NCBI GenBank assembly: GCA_900642245.1
Contig: CAAAJI010000010.1
Location: 556,420-620,419 of the forward strand
Direction: 5' to 3'
Source: Fragilaria radians
Taxonomy: Eukaryota; Bacillariophyta; Fragilariophyceae; Fragilariales; Fragilariaceae
Length of the DNA: 64,000 nucleotides
Below the pieces are notes generated by a model. It did no database searches and was not told the DNA's origin. It saw nothing but the letters and a program-made list of their open reading frames with translations. Both the position numbers and the translations under genes were made by a program. Shown piece after piece: positions 41,749-53,892 of the stretch. Every line of letters begins with the position of its first letter. Positions within the stretch are counted from its first letter, which is position 1.

Positions 41749-43249
41749 ATTTCCCATGACATGTAAAATTCACCTTATTGAATGTTGCAACATCAAAAAT
41801 AATAACTGTCAAACGCTTCACAGTTGTCTATTTAGCAAATGTAACCATTAAGTCTTTAATAAATGCCGAGGTTTAAAAATATGTCTACATAGTTCAAGGA
41901 TTATTCATGCAGAGAGTCTATTGTAGAATACGTTATGCCAAGGCTATAATTTCTTCTTCATATATTATCTAATCTTTACATTAAATGCATCTATACAGTG
42001 GCATCTCAAGTGTATCATCGCAGTCTCATAGGGATAATCCAAATTTCTACAATTTATCCAAGGCTTTTACCAATGTTGATGTTCAAAACATTTCAAGAGA
42101 AATTTTTTGCTCACCAAAGTATACATTCAGAATACTATGGTGGCTCTGGTCTCAACCTAATAGTAATCTGCCCCTACTGCCTAAGGTATAAAGCGTTCCA
42201 TAAAATCCAGCGGAAGTTACTAGGACGTCCAATCCTATTGTTCCCTATGCTCAAGATCTACAGGTCAAATGATAAATTATTGTCTAATTTAGAATTTTAC
42301 TATAATTGAACCGTTGTATTCAAGTGCTGTGGAGAGTTGGAATGTAAAGTAATTCTAATGTTTTGAAACTTGGCAACCTTGCCAAATTAATATTTCACAA
42401 ATCTAGGTACAGTAACTAGATATGCATGACTTGGCTTGCAGTGTTGTAAATACATTGAAGACTTGCAGATCCCTATTGTATTCCCCTAATGTGCGAATAG
42501 AAGAATAGAAGGGCATTCGTTCTTTGGGAGCTATCCGAGAAATTGATTCTGTTCCCCTTAGATGAAGTTCTCAAATGACTTGAAGAATTGATTAAGTCTA
42601 GATGTTCAAAGGCATTGAATATCCGAATTCTCTTTTTTACCTGCAATAGCAGTAAGGGAAGTCTTTGATACTGATACACAAATACATTTCATACATCGAA
42701 AATACGCAGAATATGCGATCTTTCATCAAGGAAGAAGTTGAAGTTGCAACACAATTGCGATAGTTGCTTTGTATCGAGTTCGCTACAATATCATTACTGT
42801 TTTGCAAATTTCAATGCAGCGGACTTAAGCCTCATACATAGCAAGAAAGGATGATAAAGCCGATTAAGTGTAACTCAAACCATGATTTTAGAAAGGAATC
42901 TAACTTAAATTTATCGAAAAAGTGAATTTCAATGCTTGTCTTTGACAAAAAAAAATAGAAACAGAAATCACTACCCTGCCCGCTTACTTATAGAGAAATA
43001 ATAATGGGGCTGCAAATATGCCGTAAGAATCTGATACTAAGCAACCTTGGTAAAGGAATCAAAGTCTTAGGAGTGACAATATGGAACAAAAATAAAGACT
43101 GTAATAGCATCTAAGTATTGCCTTAAAAATAGGGACCTAAAATATCAATCGGTGTATAAAAGCTATGGCATTGTGCCCAACCAGCAATACATCACAATCC
43201 ACGAGTAATGTTTGCAATGCTAGATGTCTATGTTTTGATTAGTAGAAGT
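41749..43249. other. Intergenic, no gene supported
   Basis: AT-rich DNA between the Q-rich gene and the retroelement remnant. The 103-codon frame at 41998-42309 has no domain. Any long terminal repeat of the retroelement could lie here but none was recognised. Confidence 0.4.
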
Positions 43250-44700
43250 TGTTCAGAGAGTAGTCGCAAGTAGGCATATTTCCTCAAGGGAAAGACGAGT
43301 GTACAAAGCTTTTGAGCCTGAGGCGTCAAGCGTATGGTGTAATAACCCATGTTAAGGTCAATGGATGTTGCGTATGTGAATCCATTCAGGCTTGTAAGAA
43401 TGTCCTGTACTTTAGGAATAGGGTATGAAACCCTTTGTAATTTTGAATTTTAGACTCTGAAGTCAGATACAACCCTTACTGTTCCATTTTACTTTGGAAT
43501 GATTAATGATGGAGATTGATACTCCAAGGCTACTTGGGGTTTTATGACTCCTACTTTGCAAAGGCGCTGTATTTCCTTTTAGAGCGTTTCCTCATGCATT
43601 TTTGGCACCAAAAATGGTGGTAGTTGAAAAGGTGTTGCACCTTTTTTAATCTTAAAGCTTATTGTATTCCAGTCACCAAGTGTGCCATCAAATAAATGCT
43701 CAAATTTGTAGAGCAACGCTCTCAAATGCTGTTGTTGATTACTACTTAAATGCATAAGTGTATTAATGGCGGCATCGACATTTGCCTTTTCATACTTAGC
43801 ATCCAAGATAGACATTGGAGTTGATGCTGTTGCAAAAGCATCCTGAAAGTGGCCAGCGTTCTTAACACAATTGACTATATACAACAAATATGTGTTTTCT
43901 GTCCGCATTGGTATTACAATGCCATCCCACCTTAAATATTTAGTGGAAAATAGGACATCCATTCCTAACGCAATTTGTAGATTGTGTCCAGTGATCAAAT
44001 CATATTTGGATTGCTGTGATGTGTCATTCGCCGCTACATTCCAGTTGATTTCACATTTTGGCGCAAATTCTGGTAACGAGAATTACAAGGGGATATTGTG
44101 TTTTGTTATGAATTTTTTTCCCTGTTATGGTGGTCCAAGAGACTTCTTTTGGTTGTTCCTGCAATTCAACAAATTGATCTGGCAGAATGTTTCCTTTAAT
44201 AATAATTTTAGTACACCCTGTGTCTATTTCAGACTTTATTGAGCATGATTGTTTGACTATTGTCATTGCTACTATGTTTAATGGCTATAGTTTCTTACAG
44301 TACTAAGCCTGTAGTGTTCAAGGTGTTAGTGTCAGATGTCACAATATTTGAAGTTGGATTTGAACCTACCTCTACATTCATGTCATCAAAGAAATCTTGC
44401 ATTTCTGGGATATCAGCAAGATGCTCAAATCTTGAGACATGTTATCATCTACCTGGATGACATTGTTTTCCTGGCGCTCACTTTTGAACTTGGCCTTCTT
44501 CTGTGCTTCTGCACTGGCCTTTGCCTTAATATGGCGTTTGGCTTCCTCATGGCCCGTGTTTCCACAAAAAGCACATTTGGAAAAGGGTTTCTATTTAATC
44601 TGACCCTTAAAGTATTACTTTTTGTCAATTTACTATGTTTACTATCTGCGCGTTTATGCACAGTTTTTGGCTTGTCATGCGTATTGCACCAATTACAATG
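43250..44700 (-). mobile_element. Degenerate Ty3/gypsy-type retrotransposon fragment (gag end, protease, RT start)
   Basis: Read on the minus strand, the order is that of a Ty3/gypsy element. First comes a zinc-knuckle-like CAFCGNTGH (about 44560) followed by a Lys/Ala-rich helix. Then DTGCTKIII, an aspartic-protease active site (near 44215), and LGMDVLFSTKYLRWDGIVIPMR at the protease end (within 43579-43998). Last is the reverse-transcriptase N-terminal half: ALEYQSPSLIIPK, VVSDFRV, YPIPKVQDILTSLNGFTYATSIDLNMGYY. In-frame TAA codons fall inside the RT stretch, and TGA/TAG codons follow the knuckle. The knuckle lacks its last Cys at the usual spacing. No RT active-site YxDD, RNase H, integrase or LTRs are seen, so it is truncated and dead. 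Confidence 0.85.
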
Positions 44701-45018
44701 AGTCAATCAAAATACAAACTGACCTTGCTGTCAGTTTTTGTATAGTTTTCCCACTTGTAGTTGGAAGTTGTAATTGCCTGGTGCACGTAGGAAGGTTAGC
44801 CTTTTAAAGCATCTACCTTATATCATCACCTTCAAACTTTGCACTGATTCCTGGAAGATCCGGGATGTAAATTTCCAGGGTTCTCATCCTTCAGGCCTAC
44901 TCCTCATGAAACCCTAATCTCTATTGAATAAGTGTGTTCAACAATTGATGTCCACCGACTTAGAGATCATATTTTCTGTGGGAAGGAGATGTTTCAAACA
45001 ACGAGGACTTGTAGAGTG

Positions 45019-45665
45019 ATGTTCAAAATACGTCTTTTCTCCATTCTCTTTTTACAGTTGTGCCTATCTAGTGTTAGAGCTTTTACACCATTTCATCGGT
45101 ATGCATGGAATAATGTACCAGTCACTGGAATTCAGCGAGGCTCCGGTGAGGTCATCATGTTTGGAATTGAGGGCGATCTATCAGATGAAGAAAAAAAAGG
45201 TGACAAAGTTTCAATATCGCGTAATGACTCTTCTCTTGATAGTAAAGAGAGAACATGGCGTTATGTTAAAAAGCCCTTGCTTCGAATCGGAGCTAAAGGA
45301 TGCAGTAAATCCCATGGAAATTCGTTACGACAGTTGTTGGCTGATCACATTGTTGTTAAAGTTAAGGTAAACACAAACAAATATGGTAAGTTGAATTGAA
45401 AATTCAGAAGCTAATTGCAGCTCGCTATGCAATCAGATATCGACAACATTCCAGATGTCTCAGATTTTTTTCTTGTATTATTGTCCATCAAGGAGGTCTT
45501 GATGATATAGTTGTATGTCTAGTGAAGCTAGCAGAAGAGGCCGGAGCACCTACAGGCATAGAATATATTCAATCTAGAGATATTGAAAGGACGATTCTTC
45601 TGGGGATGCCTGGAACACTCTCTTTGATTGAATCAGGAAACTTTCCTCCAATTGACAGTGAATGA
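45019..45665 (+). CDS. Plastid-type CRM (CRS1/YhbY) RNA-binding protein
   Basis: Two exons are inferred: 45019-45385 and 45493-45665, joined over a 107-nt GTAAGT...AAG intron to give NTNKYGGLDDIVVCLVKLAEEAGA. The product is about 179 residues. The start at 45019 gives a signal peptide, MFKIRLFSILFLQLCLSSVRAFTP, whose Arg-Ala-Phe-Thr-Pro end resembles the diatom plastid cleavage motif; another ATG lies ten codons earlier. The rest is one CRM domain with IGAKGCSKSHGNSLRQLLADHIVVKVKV and the Gly-rich turn then GIEYIQSRDIERTILLGMPG. YhbY proteins bind pre-ribosomal RNA; plant CRM proteins assist chloroplast intron splicing and ribosome maturation. It converges on PA200, 156 bp apart. Confidence 0.8.
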
Positions 45666-45821
45666 GTCTTCACAAACGAGGGAGATAAGTCTCCAATAAC
45701 CTAGCGCTTCCTTCTAGGAATAAATCAAAGTTTTTTTCAAAAATATGAACCGAATAAAACTAGGATCTCCTCAAAACTAAAGGCTATAACTAATTCAGAT
45801 TGAAATATGATATTAACCTTG

Positions 45822-48800
45822 CTAAGCATAGTAATGCGGTGTACTGACCACGTCTTCCAGACACTCAAGTTGTTCTTGACTGAAGACACTGCGGTGCACC
45901 TCCCAATTGTCTGACATGTGCGTTCGCTTGAATTCACCACAACATTTTTTCACAGTTTCTCGCACACTGAGAGGTGCGCTTTTTTCATAAGAATGCTTTG
46001 ACACGGCAGCGATTGCTATTGGGGCGTAGGGTGGAGTGTCGTATGGTTCTGCCAGAATTGCGGCACAGAGAAAAAATACCGAAGTTTGCTGATTTCTTGT
46101 TCGTAACTTCTCCTTTTCCTCGATGGATTTCTTTCCTTGATCCGTCAAAGGTTTTTCTTGTTCAACATTTCTTAATCTAGTCCTTTTCATGCGCGATCGA
46201 TCCGCGATAGCTACATACTTGTCAACTAGTGAGGCCACAGTATCGTCAGGACTAGCGGCAAGTATACCAGTAAGAGCTGACATCGCCGCAGATGATACTT
46301 CACGACGCTCGTCAGCCAGTAGAGAGGCAATTATTTCTCTTGCGGTGCATGATTGTTTATCGTTGAAAAGAAATTTATGACATCCCTCAAAACAACGAAG
46401 AAAGTGGGCAGCCCCCTGACGCACTTGCCAAATTTGATTTTTCGATGCATTTTTCACAACATCAAGGACTTTAGTTACCTCTTCGTAGTTTCCATGCGAA
46501 ATGACGCATGAGACGCTAATTTCCGCAACAGTGTATTTGTAGCCTTTGAAAACCTCAGCTTCGAGAGCACGCAAGGCGGGGTCGACATCTTCCTGGCTAT
46601 CCCCTGGACTATCCAACGTTGTCTGAAGCGTTTCGAAAGTCATTGGCAATAACGGAAGTATTATGTTATGAAAATCAGTCTTGACATCACCTAAAAAAAT
46701 GCAATAAGATATAAACTTCCGAGCAGTAATCAGCAAATTGCATCTTTCTTTTGTTGGGACATTAGAAATCTTTGCCAAAGAAATTAATCTTTCGACAATC
46801 ACCTTCGCAGTAACTGACTCTTGGTAATTCATAGAGTTCGAAAATTGCCTTTTCTTTTCACAATCGTAAATCCTGAAAAGACAACCTGCGATGTGATCTC
46901 TACAGCTTTCGTAAGGATGACCCATTGAGGAGAGTAATCGTTGTAAAAGCTTTTCCTCCTGTACTTTCCATGAATGTAGTAATATTACACTGGGCTCTTT
47001 GAAGGTTTGAATCTGGCATAGCGGGTTCAAGTACCATGAGTTTCGAGAAACAACATTGTTGTATGCGTCTAACTCAATCAGGAGAGAACTAGCCAGGTAG
47101 AGATATTTCGATTGAAGTGAAAAACCATCAGATCCAACAGATGCTAAAGTTGCTGCATCGATACCGCTCAACGAGTTATCATCAACCTCCTCCTCAACCT
47201 TTTGCCAGAGGGATGAATCAATGTTATCTACAATCCAGGTAGTGAGGAACAAGAATTTGATGGAATCGCAGAATTGGATTCCATACCGAAAGGCGTCAAA
47301 ATATGCACCAGCGATAGAAATGGATATTTTTGGAATCACGTCTTCTAGGAAAGGTAGAAAAGTTGATTTAAAAAGACTTTCATCAGTCGGATGAAAAAGG
47401 CGTAAAAAGCCTCTCATAACACCCCCCAATAATTCGGCGGATGTTACTTGTTGGTTACGTTGATCTTCATTGGGAGGGGAAGCTGCTAGAGTTTTTGCTT
47501 CAGCTAGAAGAAACGTTGCTGTAACGCGCGCTCCACTGGCGCCAGCTTTAACGATCATTAACTCTACAAGTTGTGCATGTGTCACTTTGAACACACTCGA
47601 ACTTTGGCCACTGCGAGTAAAAGGGAAAAGGCATTTAGTGGCGACATTCCTCCCTGCATCTCGAATCAAATCTTCAACACCAGCAGACCACTGAGCGTCA
47701 TGGCCGCCACCAACACTCGAGTCTTCACGATGGTCAAACACCAATGCCTGTGATATGACTTTACAAAATTTTTCACATTTCAACTTCTCCTCCAGTAATG
47801 CATAATAGTCATCTGGAAGATCATTTGAAGAAAGGGAGNNNNNNNNNNNNNNNNNNNNCCGAAAAGACCGAGTGCCATTCTTTGAAGAGGTTGACCGACT
47901 TCTTGTTCAAGAAGACGAAAACAAAGTCGCCATAACTGCGAACACAATCCGTTTCTATTTGCCCGTAAGTCATCATAGTCAATAAATGAAGTCAAGAACC
48001 ATGCAACAAGCAATCTTCGGCGCCAATGAGGAGCTGCAGCGTCATCCTTATCGGTTCCATCGGCAGAAATGCCAGACACTGATTCATTATTGAATGCATT
48101 TACAAGATACGTTATGACCTGCTCGTGTAACGCCTGTTCCTTCATGGTTGTTCGATGAAGAGAATAATACTTAGATCTAAACGGATTGAATACATTTTGA
48201 TAATAGTGAACCATCTTTTGCATTTCTTCAGCTGGGATCTTCGCTATAATGGAATCAGTTTCACATAGCGTTTGCACAAAGCTCAAACGACTTTGAATAC
48301 TTCCCATCATTTCCTTAACAGTTCTGCCAACTCCTAAAAGCGAGCAAACTCCTTTCATCACTTCGGCCATTCGTCGTCGCTTCCCTTGATTGTCTAGCTC
48401 ATTGCTTAACTGCGAACAAGAAGGAATACCATAAACACCTTTTTCGTTTTCATCTCTCAGTGTTAACGCTGATAACAACCTGGGCACCCTGGAACGAACC
48501 AGCCAACCAAAGCGAGTAACAGCATAATCAACAACCCCGATTCCAGCCGCTCTGACGTGTGTATTCGAATGGCAAGACAAAGCAAAGAGTCCATCCAGCA
48601 TGCCTTCATAACCATCAAGCGTTCTGAATCGGGATGTATCGAATATATTGCTTATGTTCTTTAACTCTGATTCCAAATCTGTGTTGGAACTGAACAGTTT
48701 TTTTCCAACAACACCTGAATCCTGTTGAAGTATTCTCAATCTTCGGGGAGTTTCAAAGCTCGAGCTACGTTGAATAGCCTCGTAAAATAGCTGAACTCGA

Positions 48801-51800
48801 GTGACCAAAAGTCTCCTAGGAATAGCCTTGCCTCCATCTTCGCCGTCCTTTAATGCAACGAATTGACTGCTTAAGAACGTTCCAGCACGTTGCAGAACAC
48901 CTGACATGTGATCAGCCTGAGAGGATAGGGCAAAGTCACAAACCAATTGTTTTTGTGCTTTCCATATAGTTTTTCCTTCCTGACAACGAAATTGAGCTCC
49001 TCGCCTTGTTAATAAAAGCATAGCAATCTCCGCGATCTCCTTACAAATCTTAGTATCTGAACTAAGTCTAGCAAGGAACGTCTGCTGTAAACCCGTAACA
49101 GAAGTATCGACATCAGAGTCTATCGTCTCAGAAGCGATGATTGAACACATCACTACAACAAAGGCACAGATCTGTTTGCGCATTTTAGTCAATCCCAGTC
49201 GACTCTCGCTGGAAGAAGCGGCTAACAACTTTGAAACAGCTTTTTCGTGGGGAATAGGGCTTTCGACTAGATATGCTTCAGGTGAAGTGTCATATAAATC
49301 AAGTAACAGTGCAGAGCCACCACGAAGAGCATACCTGATAATCCTTAAGCAAGTTCGTAGTTTCGAAGTATCCATAGAGCATTGTGAAGTGCGATTTTCA
49401 TCACATTCCACTTTCTTCAATTGAGAAATTGGTTGCGATACATAAGTACATAACAGAGAATACACAAATTCCACTTGATCTTTATCTGGAATGTGCCATT
49501 GGACGACATCTCCAGAGAGTTCAGCACTTTTTCCAAGACTTCCCATCGGACCTTCCATTGTTACCGGACGAGGTGCAAATGTTGTACTAATTGGGTAAGA
49601 GTCACTTTGAGAAGCTAGGGTGTGCCGCAACAATTTGCAACCCATTTTGAGTACTTGCTTATCTTTGCTTGCAAGTGTTAGAGCAATTGCTTTGTTAATA
49701 GCTTCACGATGAGAAAAAACAGCTTTTCCAGCGCTACGGACAGCTCCAGAGAGGCACCTAGTTCTGTAAATGAGAGTTTTGTTGGACTGATTTTCGAGGT
49801 GTTCACATAGAACAGCCATCATGGCATCCATCCCTTCTGTTGAGGTCTTTCCGATATTGCAAGTCCTCTCAGCACAAACAGCCTGACAAAGAGCAGCAGC
49901 GTCCTTTGCAGCAGCCGGTAGAGTCTCCTCTGAGAGAAACTGAGTAACAGATCTTACAGCTTGGCGGTAGATGTCTGCATTCATTGAGCAAAATACTTGC
50001 AACAGACACTCTTTGAAAATTCGTGAAAAATTTCTTGCTTGTTGAACATCCGAAGATGTATGTCGCGATGCTACTCCGGTTGTCGTTTTCCCCGACTTCT
50101 CGCGCTCTCCTGTAGCTCGAAGTAAATCATAAACGCGGTCAAGGAAACCAAGCACCCAATCTCCCATTACTGAGTCAGTCTCTTCGTAAAGCAGATCCAT
50201 CATGCCTTCCGCATCAGCCAACATATTTGGCTGCGACAGTAAAGAAGTTCCAGGAAGACTTTTCATGGCATCAAGATATTCTTGAGATTGTGACACTCTC
50301 GAAACCATCTGCATTAAATTGCGTCCAAGGTGCATAATCCCATCCTCACTCTCAGCAATAAGCGTCTCGCAGAAGCTGTTCTTACACAAAATAGAACCCA
50401 CCGGGATCCATGAAGCCAAATTCCGATAGAGAATCAATGTGCGAATAGTTTTATTCTGATCGTTACTGTCGATTCCAGCCAAACTCAATCGCAATAGTTC
50501 TGGAAGTCTGCTGAGAAATATTGAAGGCTGTCGACGCATTGACGGTTGAATTAAACGAGTGAGAGCAGATAACGCTGCCGGAGCTTGATGAGCAAGATTT
50601 ACGGCAGATATGTCTAAGGCTCGAATTGCGAAATCTAAGAAAGGAGGGGTGACATGTACAGGGTCGATCTGTGCAAGATACACGAGAGCTGCTTCGCCAG
50701 CTCGACCAACGTGACCATTTTTACTATATAGTGCTTGTTGACAAAGAGGAAGTAGCGCATCCAACAGCAACACAAGTTCCTTCGGTGGAATCGCAATCCC
50801 AAGCAAATAAGGCTCGTTTGTCAATAATGAATCAACAATCTTTGGATCTGAAATCCTTAATGCCTCGACACTTGCAAATATTCCAATACGATGGCATAGT
50901 TCATAACTAAGGTAATGAAGAAAGGCTCCTAAAGTGAAAGTCCAAGTTCCAATGTTAGATGGATTGAAGTAAGGAGTAACAAAGTGCAGCATCCTTAACA
51001 TATCTGCGGTTCCATTTGATATTCCAGAGGTACAATTTCCCACTGTATCCATTCCTAAATTGAAGACGAGAATTTTGGAAACCTTTGCCACAAAATCAAT
51101 ACCTTCTTCATAAGATGAGGAAGAACCTACGAAAGCTTTTAATCGTGAAGGACAACTTCGGTTTCGGGGGCTTGATGCCCTAGGGAATGATGAGTCCATT
51201 GAGGCTCCGCCTATGGGAATTTGTAGCCTTATGAAATTAACGAATATAAGATAGTTTCGTTACTTGAAACAGAAAAACAAATTTCAACGTACCAATATTG
51301 AGCATGTGTAAGGAGTCTCCTTCGAATTGGTCCCCAATCATACATTGTGGGCGAGAGATATTTCCGGGCTCTGCAGAAAAAGACGAGCCAGAGAAAATCA
51401 ATCTCTGGGCAACGATCTAAGGCAGTCCAGCAATCGAACCAGTGTGGCATAATTTCAATGTAAAAATCCTGTGAGCATTTCGATGGCTGAAAGAGATATA
51501 TCATAATGAGTCCTCGGTAGAAAGCGTGAGTATGTTTATTGTGAAATAGGTCATCTTTTACCATTTCCCATACATCACGAGCTGTACAATCGATTCTCGT
51601 GGGGGCGGAACCATAGGGCCGTACACCTTGATCAAAAAATTTCCTGGCATGCCGAATAAGATGTACTGTCCTTTTCAGAATTGTGTTCTGACGTGAGTTT
51701 GAGTCTTTTGGAGCGTTTCCCCATTTGCTTTCCACCAGGTAAGGACAAGTTCGTAAAAGTAAGCGAAACAGAGTACGCCAATGAAGAATGAGCATGATAC

Positions 51801-52564
51801 GTTTCTTATTCTCTTCATCGGGGCCTTCCGGAAATAATGCGGCATTTGATACTCCCCGAAGGGGACCCTTTTTAGATAATATTGAAACTATAACAGAAAG
51901 AAGGGCTTCCCGAGCTGGTGATGGTAGAGCAAATTCGTACTTCAGTTCTTCTTCCAATTTTTCCGGAAGATCGGCTTTTATGTGCTGTTCTTCTACACCG
52001 TCCCAAATGTATCCAACATTGTCATAATGCAATAATGCACTCTCTTTTTGATTTTTTTCATTATACTGAAAAGCTACAGTGGCCGAGACAATCCGAAGGA
52101 GATGCAAAATCAAAAGACATAACTCGCGCTGAGTCACTCCAGAATGCTTCATACTCTCGAGTGTTGCAAGTTGTGATTGCAATCTAATGCATTTTTTTGT
52201 AACAGAATTCTGTTACGGTGAATCAAGAGTAATCGGTTAAATCATGAATATGACATTGATAAATGCAACAAAGTCTTACCAAATTGTATTCTTCTGTAAT
52301 TACATGGTTGTCTTCCACATCATCAGCCATTGTAGCCTCAACTGATGCAGCATCATCGTCATTGATGTAAAGTCGCTCCTTTAATTGAATAGAATGAGCC
52401 AATCGTATAATCATTCGAGCCTTATCTTGAGCAAACTTTGTAATGTGAGGTAAAGCATCCTTTTCATCAATATGATGACTTGGGAGATTCAAATGAAAGG
52501 CATGTGGTCGCATTGGCATCTCCTCCTTAATGATCATTGATCCTTTCTTGTAAACTGAGTTCAT
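45822..52564 (-). CDS. PSME4: Proteasome activator PA200/Blm10 (PSME4)
   Basis: A giant HEAT-repeat protein that caps the 20S proteasome. Exons: 52564-52280, 52209-51293 and 51227-45822, with introns of 70 nt (GTAAGA...CAG) and 65 nt (GTACGT...AAG); the joins give EEYNL-NSVTKK and QYW-LQIPIGGASMD. The visible codons sum to about 2195 residues, within the Blm10 range. The C-terminus is diagnostic: NWEVHRSVFSQEQLECLEDVVSTPHYYA ends in the Tyr-Tyr-Ala (HbYX) motif that opens the 20S gate. Conserved blocks near the end include QIWQVRQGAAHFLRCF. Twenty Ns at 47839-47858 fall within the third exon and shift the frame if counted literally, so the gap size is nominal. It shares a 383-bp divergent promoter with CstF-64. 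Confidence 0.93.
47839..47858. other. Assembly gap (20 N) inside PA200 coding sequence
   Basis: A run of exactly 20 Ns. Coding phase leaves 2 nt before and 1 nt after the gap, so the missing length must be a multiple of three if it is purely exonic; 20 is not, so this is a placeholder of unknown size. Confidence 0.97.
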
Positions 52565-52947
52565 GGTTTATTAACCTTTAACCTAATGACCTGCAATACT
52601 CAAGATGTGAAGCACGAGCGGCGGAATGAATCAAAACTCCTATAGCTTACAAGAAAAGGGTAAGAAATTTGGGACAGCAAAAGAAAGGAAATGACAGATG
52701 TGATTGAAATCGAAGACCCTCTTGCTGTATTCCGATGTTTGGAAGGCAGAAACCAATCCTTGTGACGAGTACAGTGTCGGTGAAATCTGGTCATGGAACA
52801 AGAGAAATTAAAAAGCGTTTTCCGACATGAAAAATCAAAACATGCTAGAATAAAACCTTAAAAAACTAAATTGTATGTGGTTCTTACAGTACTAATTCTA
52901 TATAGTAGTAGTATCCTCACAGTCACCCAGATGTTTTGAAGGCCTTC
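52565..52947. promoter_or_regulatory. Divergent promoter of PA200 and CstF-64
   Basis: 383 bp separate the two divergent start codons, so both promoters and 5' UTRs must share it. No specific element could be assigned. Confidence 0.5.
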
Positions 52948-53817
52948 ATGTCGTTAACAAATGATGATTCGATTGCCGGGAAACATGACGTTTTTGTCGG
53001 AAATCTTGCTATGAATACAACGGAGGAGCAGTTAATGGAAGTTTTCTCAGACGCGGGTAGAGTTGTTCGCGTACGTATGATAACAGATCCGGATACCATG
53101 ACCTTTCGTGGTTTCGCGTTTGTTGAGTATTTTGATCATCCATCGGCATTGAGTGCTATCCGGAATATGAATGATTACGATCTGAATGGAAGAAAGATAC
53201 GAGTTAACTTTAGTCATTCAAGTCACACCGAAGGATTAGCAGGAAAGCTAGGAATGGATGTCCAGTCTCAATCAAAACAGTCTGTTGGACCTGGAACATT
53301 ATCTGTGTCTGAGGCTCTGAAAGGGATGACCAAGGGGGAACTATATGACGTGCTATCGAGACTGAAAGAAATTGTAGAACAAGATCCTGATGAAGCTCGC
53401 CGAATACTTAGTGGCCATCCCCAACTGCAAGAAGCGGTCTTATTCGCAATGTCCAAATTGGAGATGGTTAAGACTCCGATTGCCCAGACGACACCCAATT
53501 TAGTTTTGCCATTACCTCCGACAGCAGCAGCATTAGATCAAGCCCCAGTAGTTCCAAAAATATCCAACGCAGTCGACCCTCGGACTCTCGATCCTCGTAG
53601 AGCTCGAGATCCTCGTCAACGCGTAGTAGCTCCGACGTCAAACACTTCGGAAAATACAAACAGCACGTCTGCTGGTGCTACTAACACGCCCTTAAATCCT
53701 GCATTAATACAGCAAGTGCTTTCTCTCACACCACAACAAATTGCCCAATTACCTCCGGACAAGAGTGCGAGTATTATGGCACTGAGAAATGAAATCCTCA
53801 GTGTAAGGAAAACGTAA
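52948..53817 (+). CDS. CSTF2: Cleavage stimulation factor subunit 2 (CstF-64)
   Basis: 289 residues in one exon from the ATG at 52948. The N-terminal RRM (about 14-90) has RNP2 VFVGNL and RNP1 RGFAFVEY, with the helix TTEEQLMEVFSDAG. The hinge that binds CstF-77/symplekin follows: LYDVLSRLKEIVEQDPDEARRILSGHPQLQEAVLFAM. The linker holds DPRTLDPRRARDPRQR, like the DPR stretches of CstF-64. The C-terminal three-helix domain is NPALIQQVLSLTPQQIAQLPPDKSASIMALRNE, needed for Pcf11 contact. This protein recognises the GU-rich downstream element in pre-mRNA 3'-end formation. It is shorter than the human protein because the Pro/Gly and MEARA repeats are missing. Confidence 0.95.
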   Translation: MSLTNDDSIAGKHDVFVGNLAMNTTEEQLMEVFSDAGRVVRVRMITDPDTMTFRGFAFVEYFDHPSALSAIRNMNDYDLNGRKIRVNFSHSSHTEGLAGKLGMDVQSQSKQSVGPGTLSVSEALKGMTKGELYDVLSRLKEIVEQDPDEARRILSGHPQLQEAVLFAMSKLEMVKTPIAQTTPNLVLPLPPTAAALDQAPVVPKISNAVDPRTLDPRRARDPRQRVVAPTSNTSENTNSTSAGATNTPLNPALIQQVLSLTPQQIAQLPPDKSASIMALRNEILSVRKT

Positions 53818-53892
53818 CTGACATGCTATCGCATCGTTAGATCCTAACTTAGATTTAATTCTTCATTTAGAAACTAGTGTTGCATTCATTAT

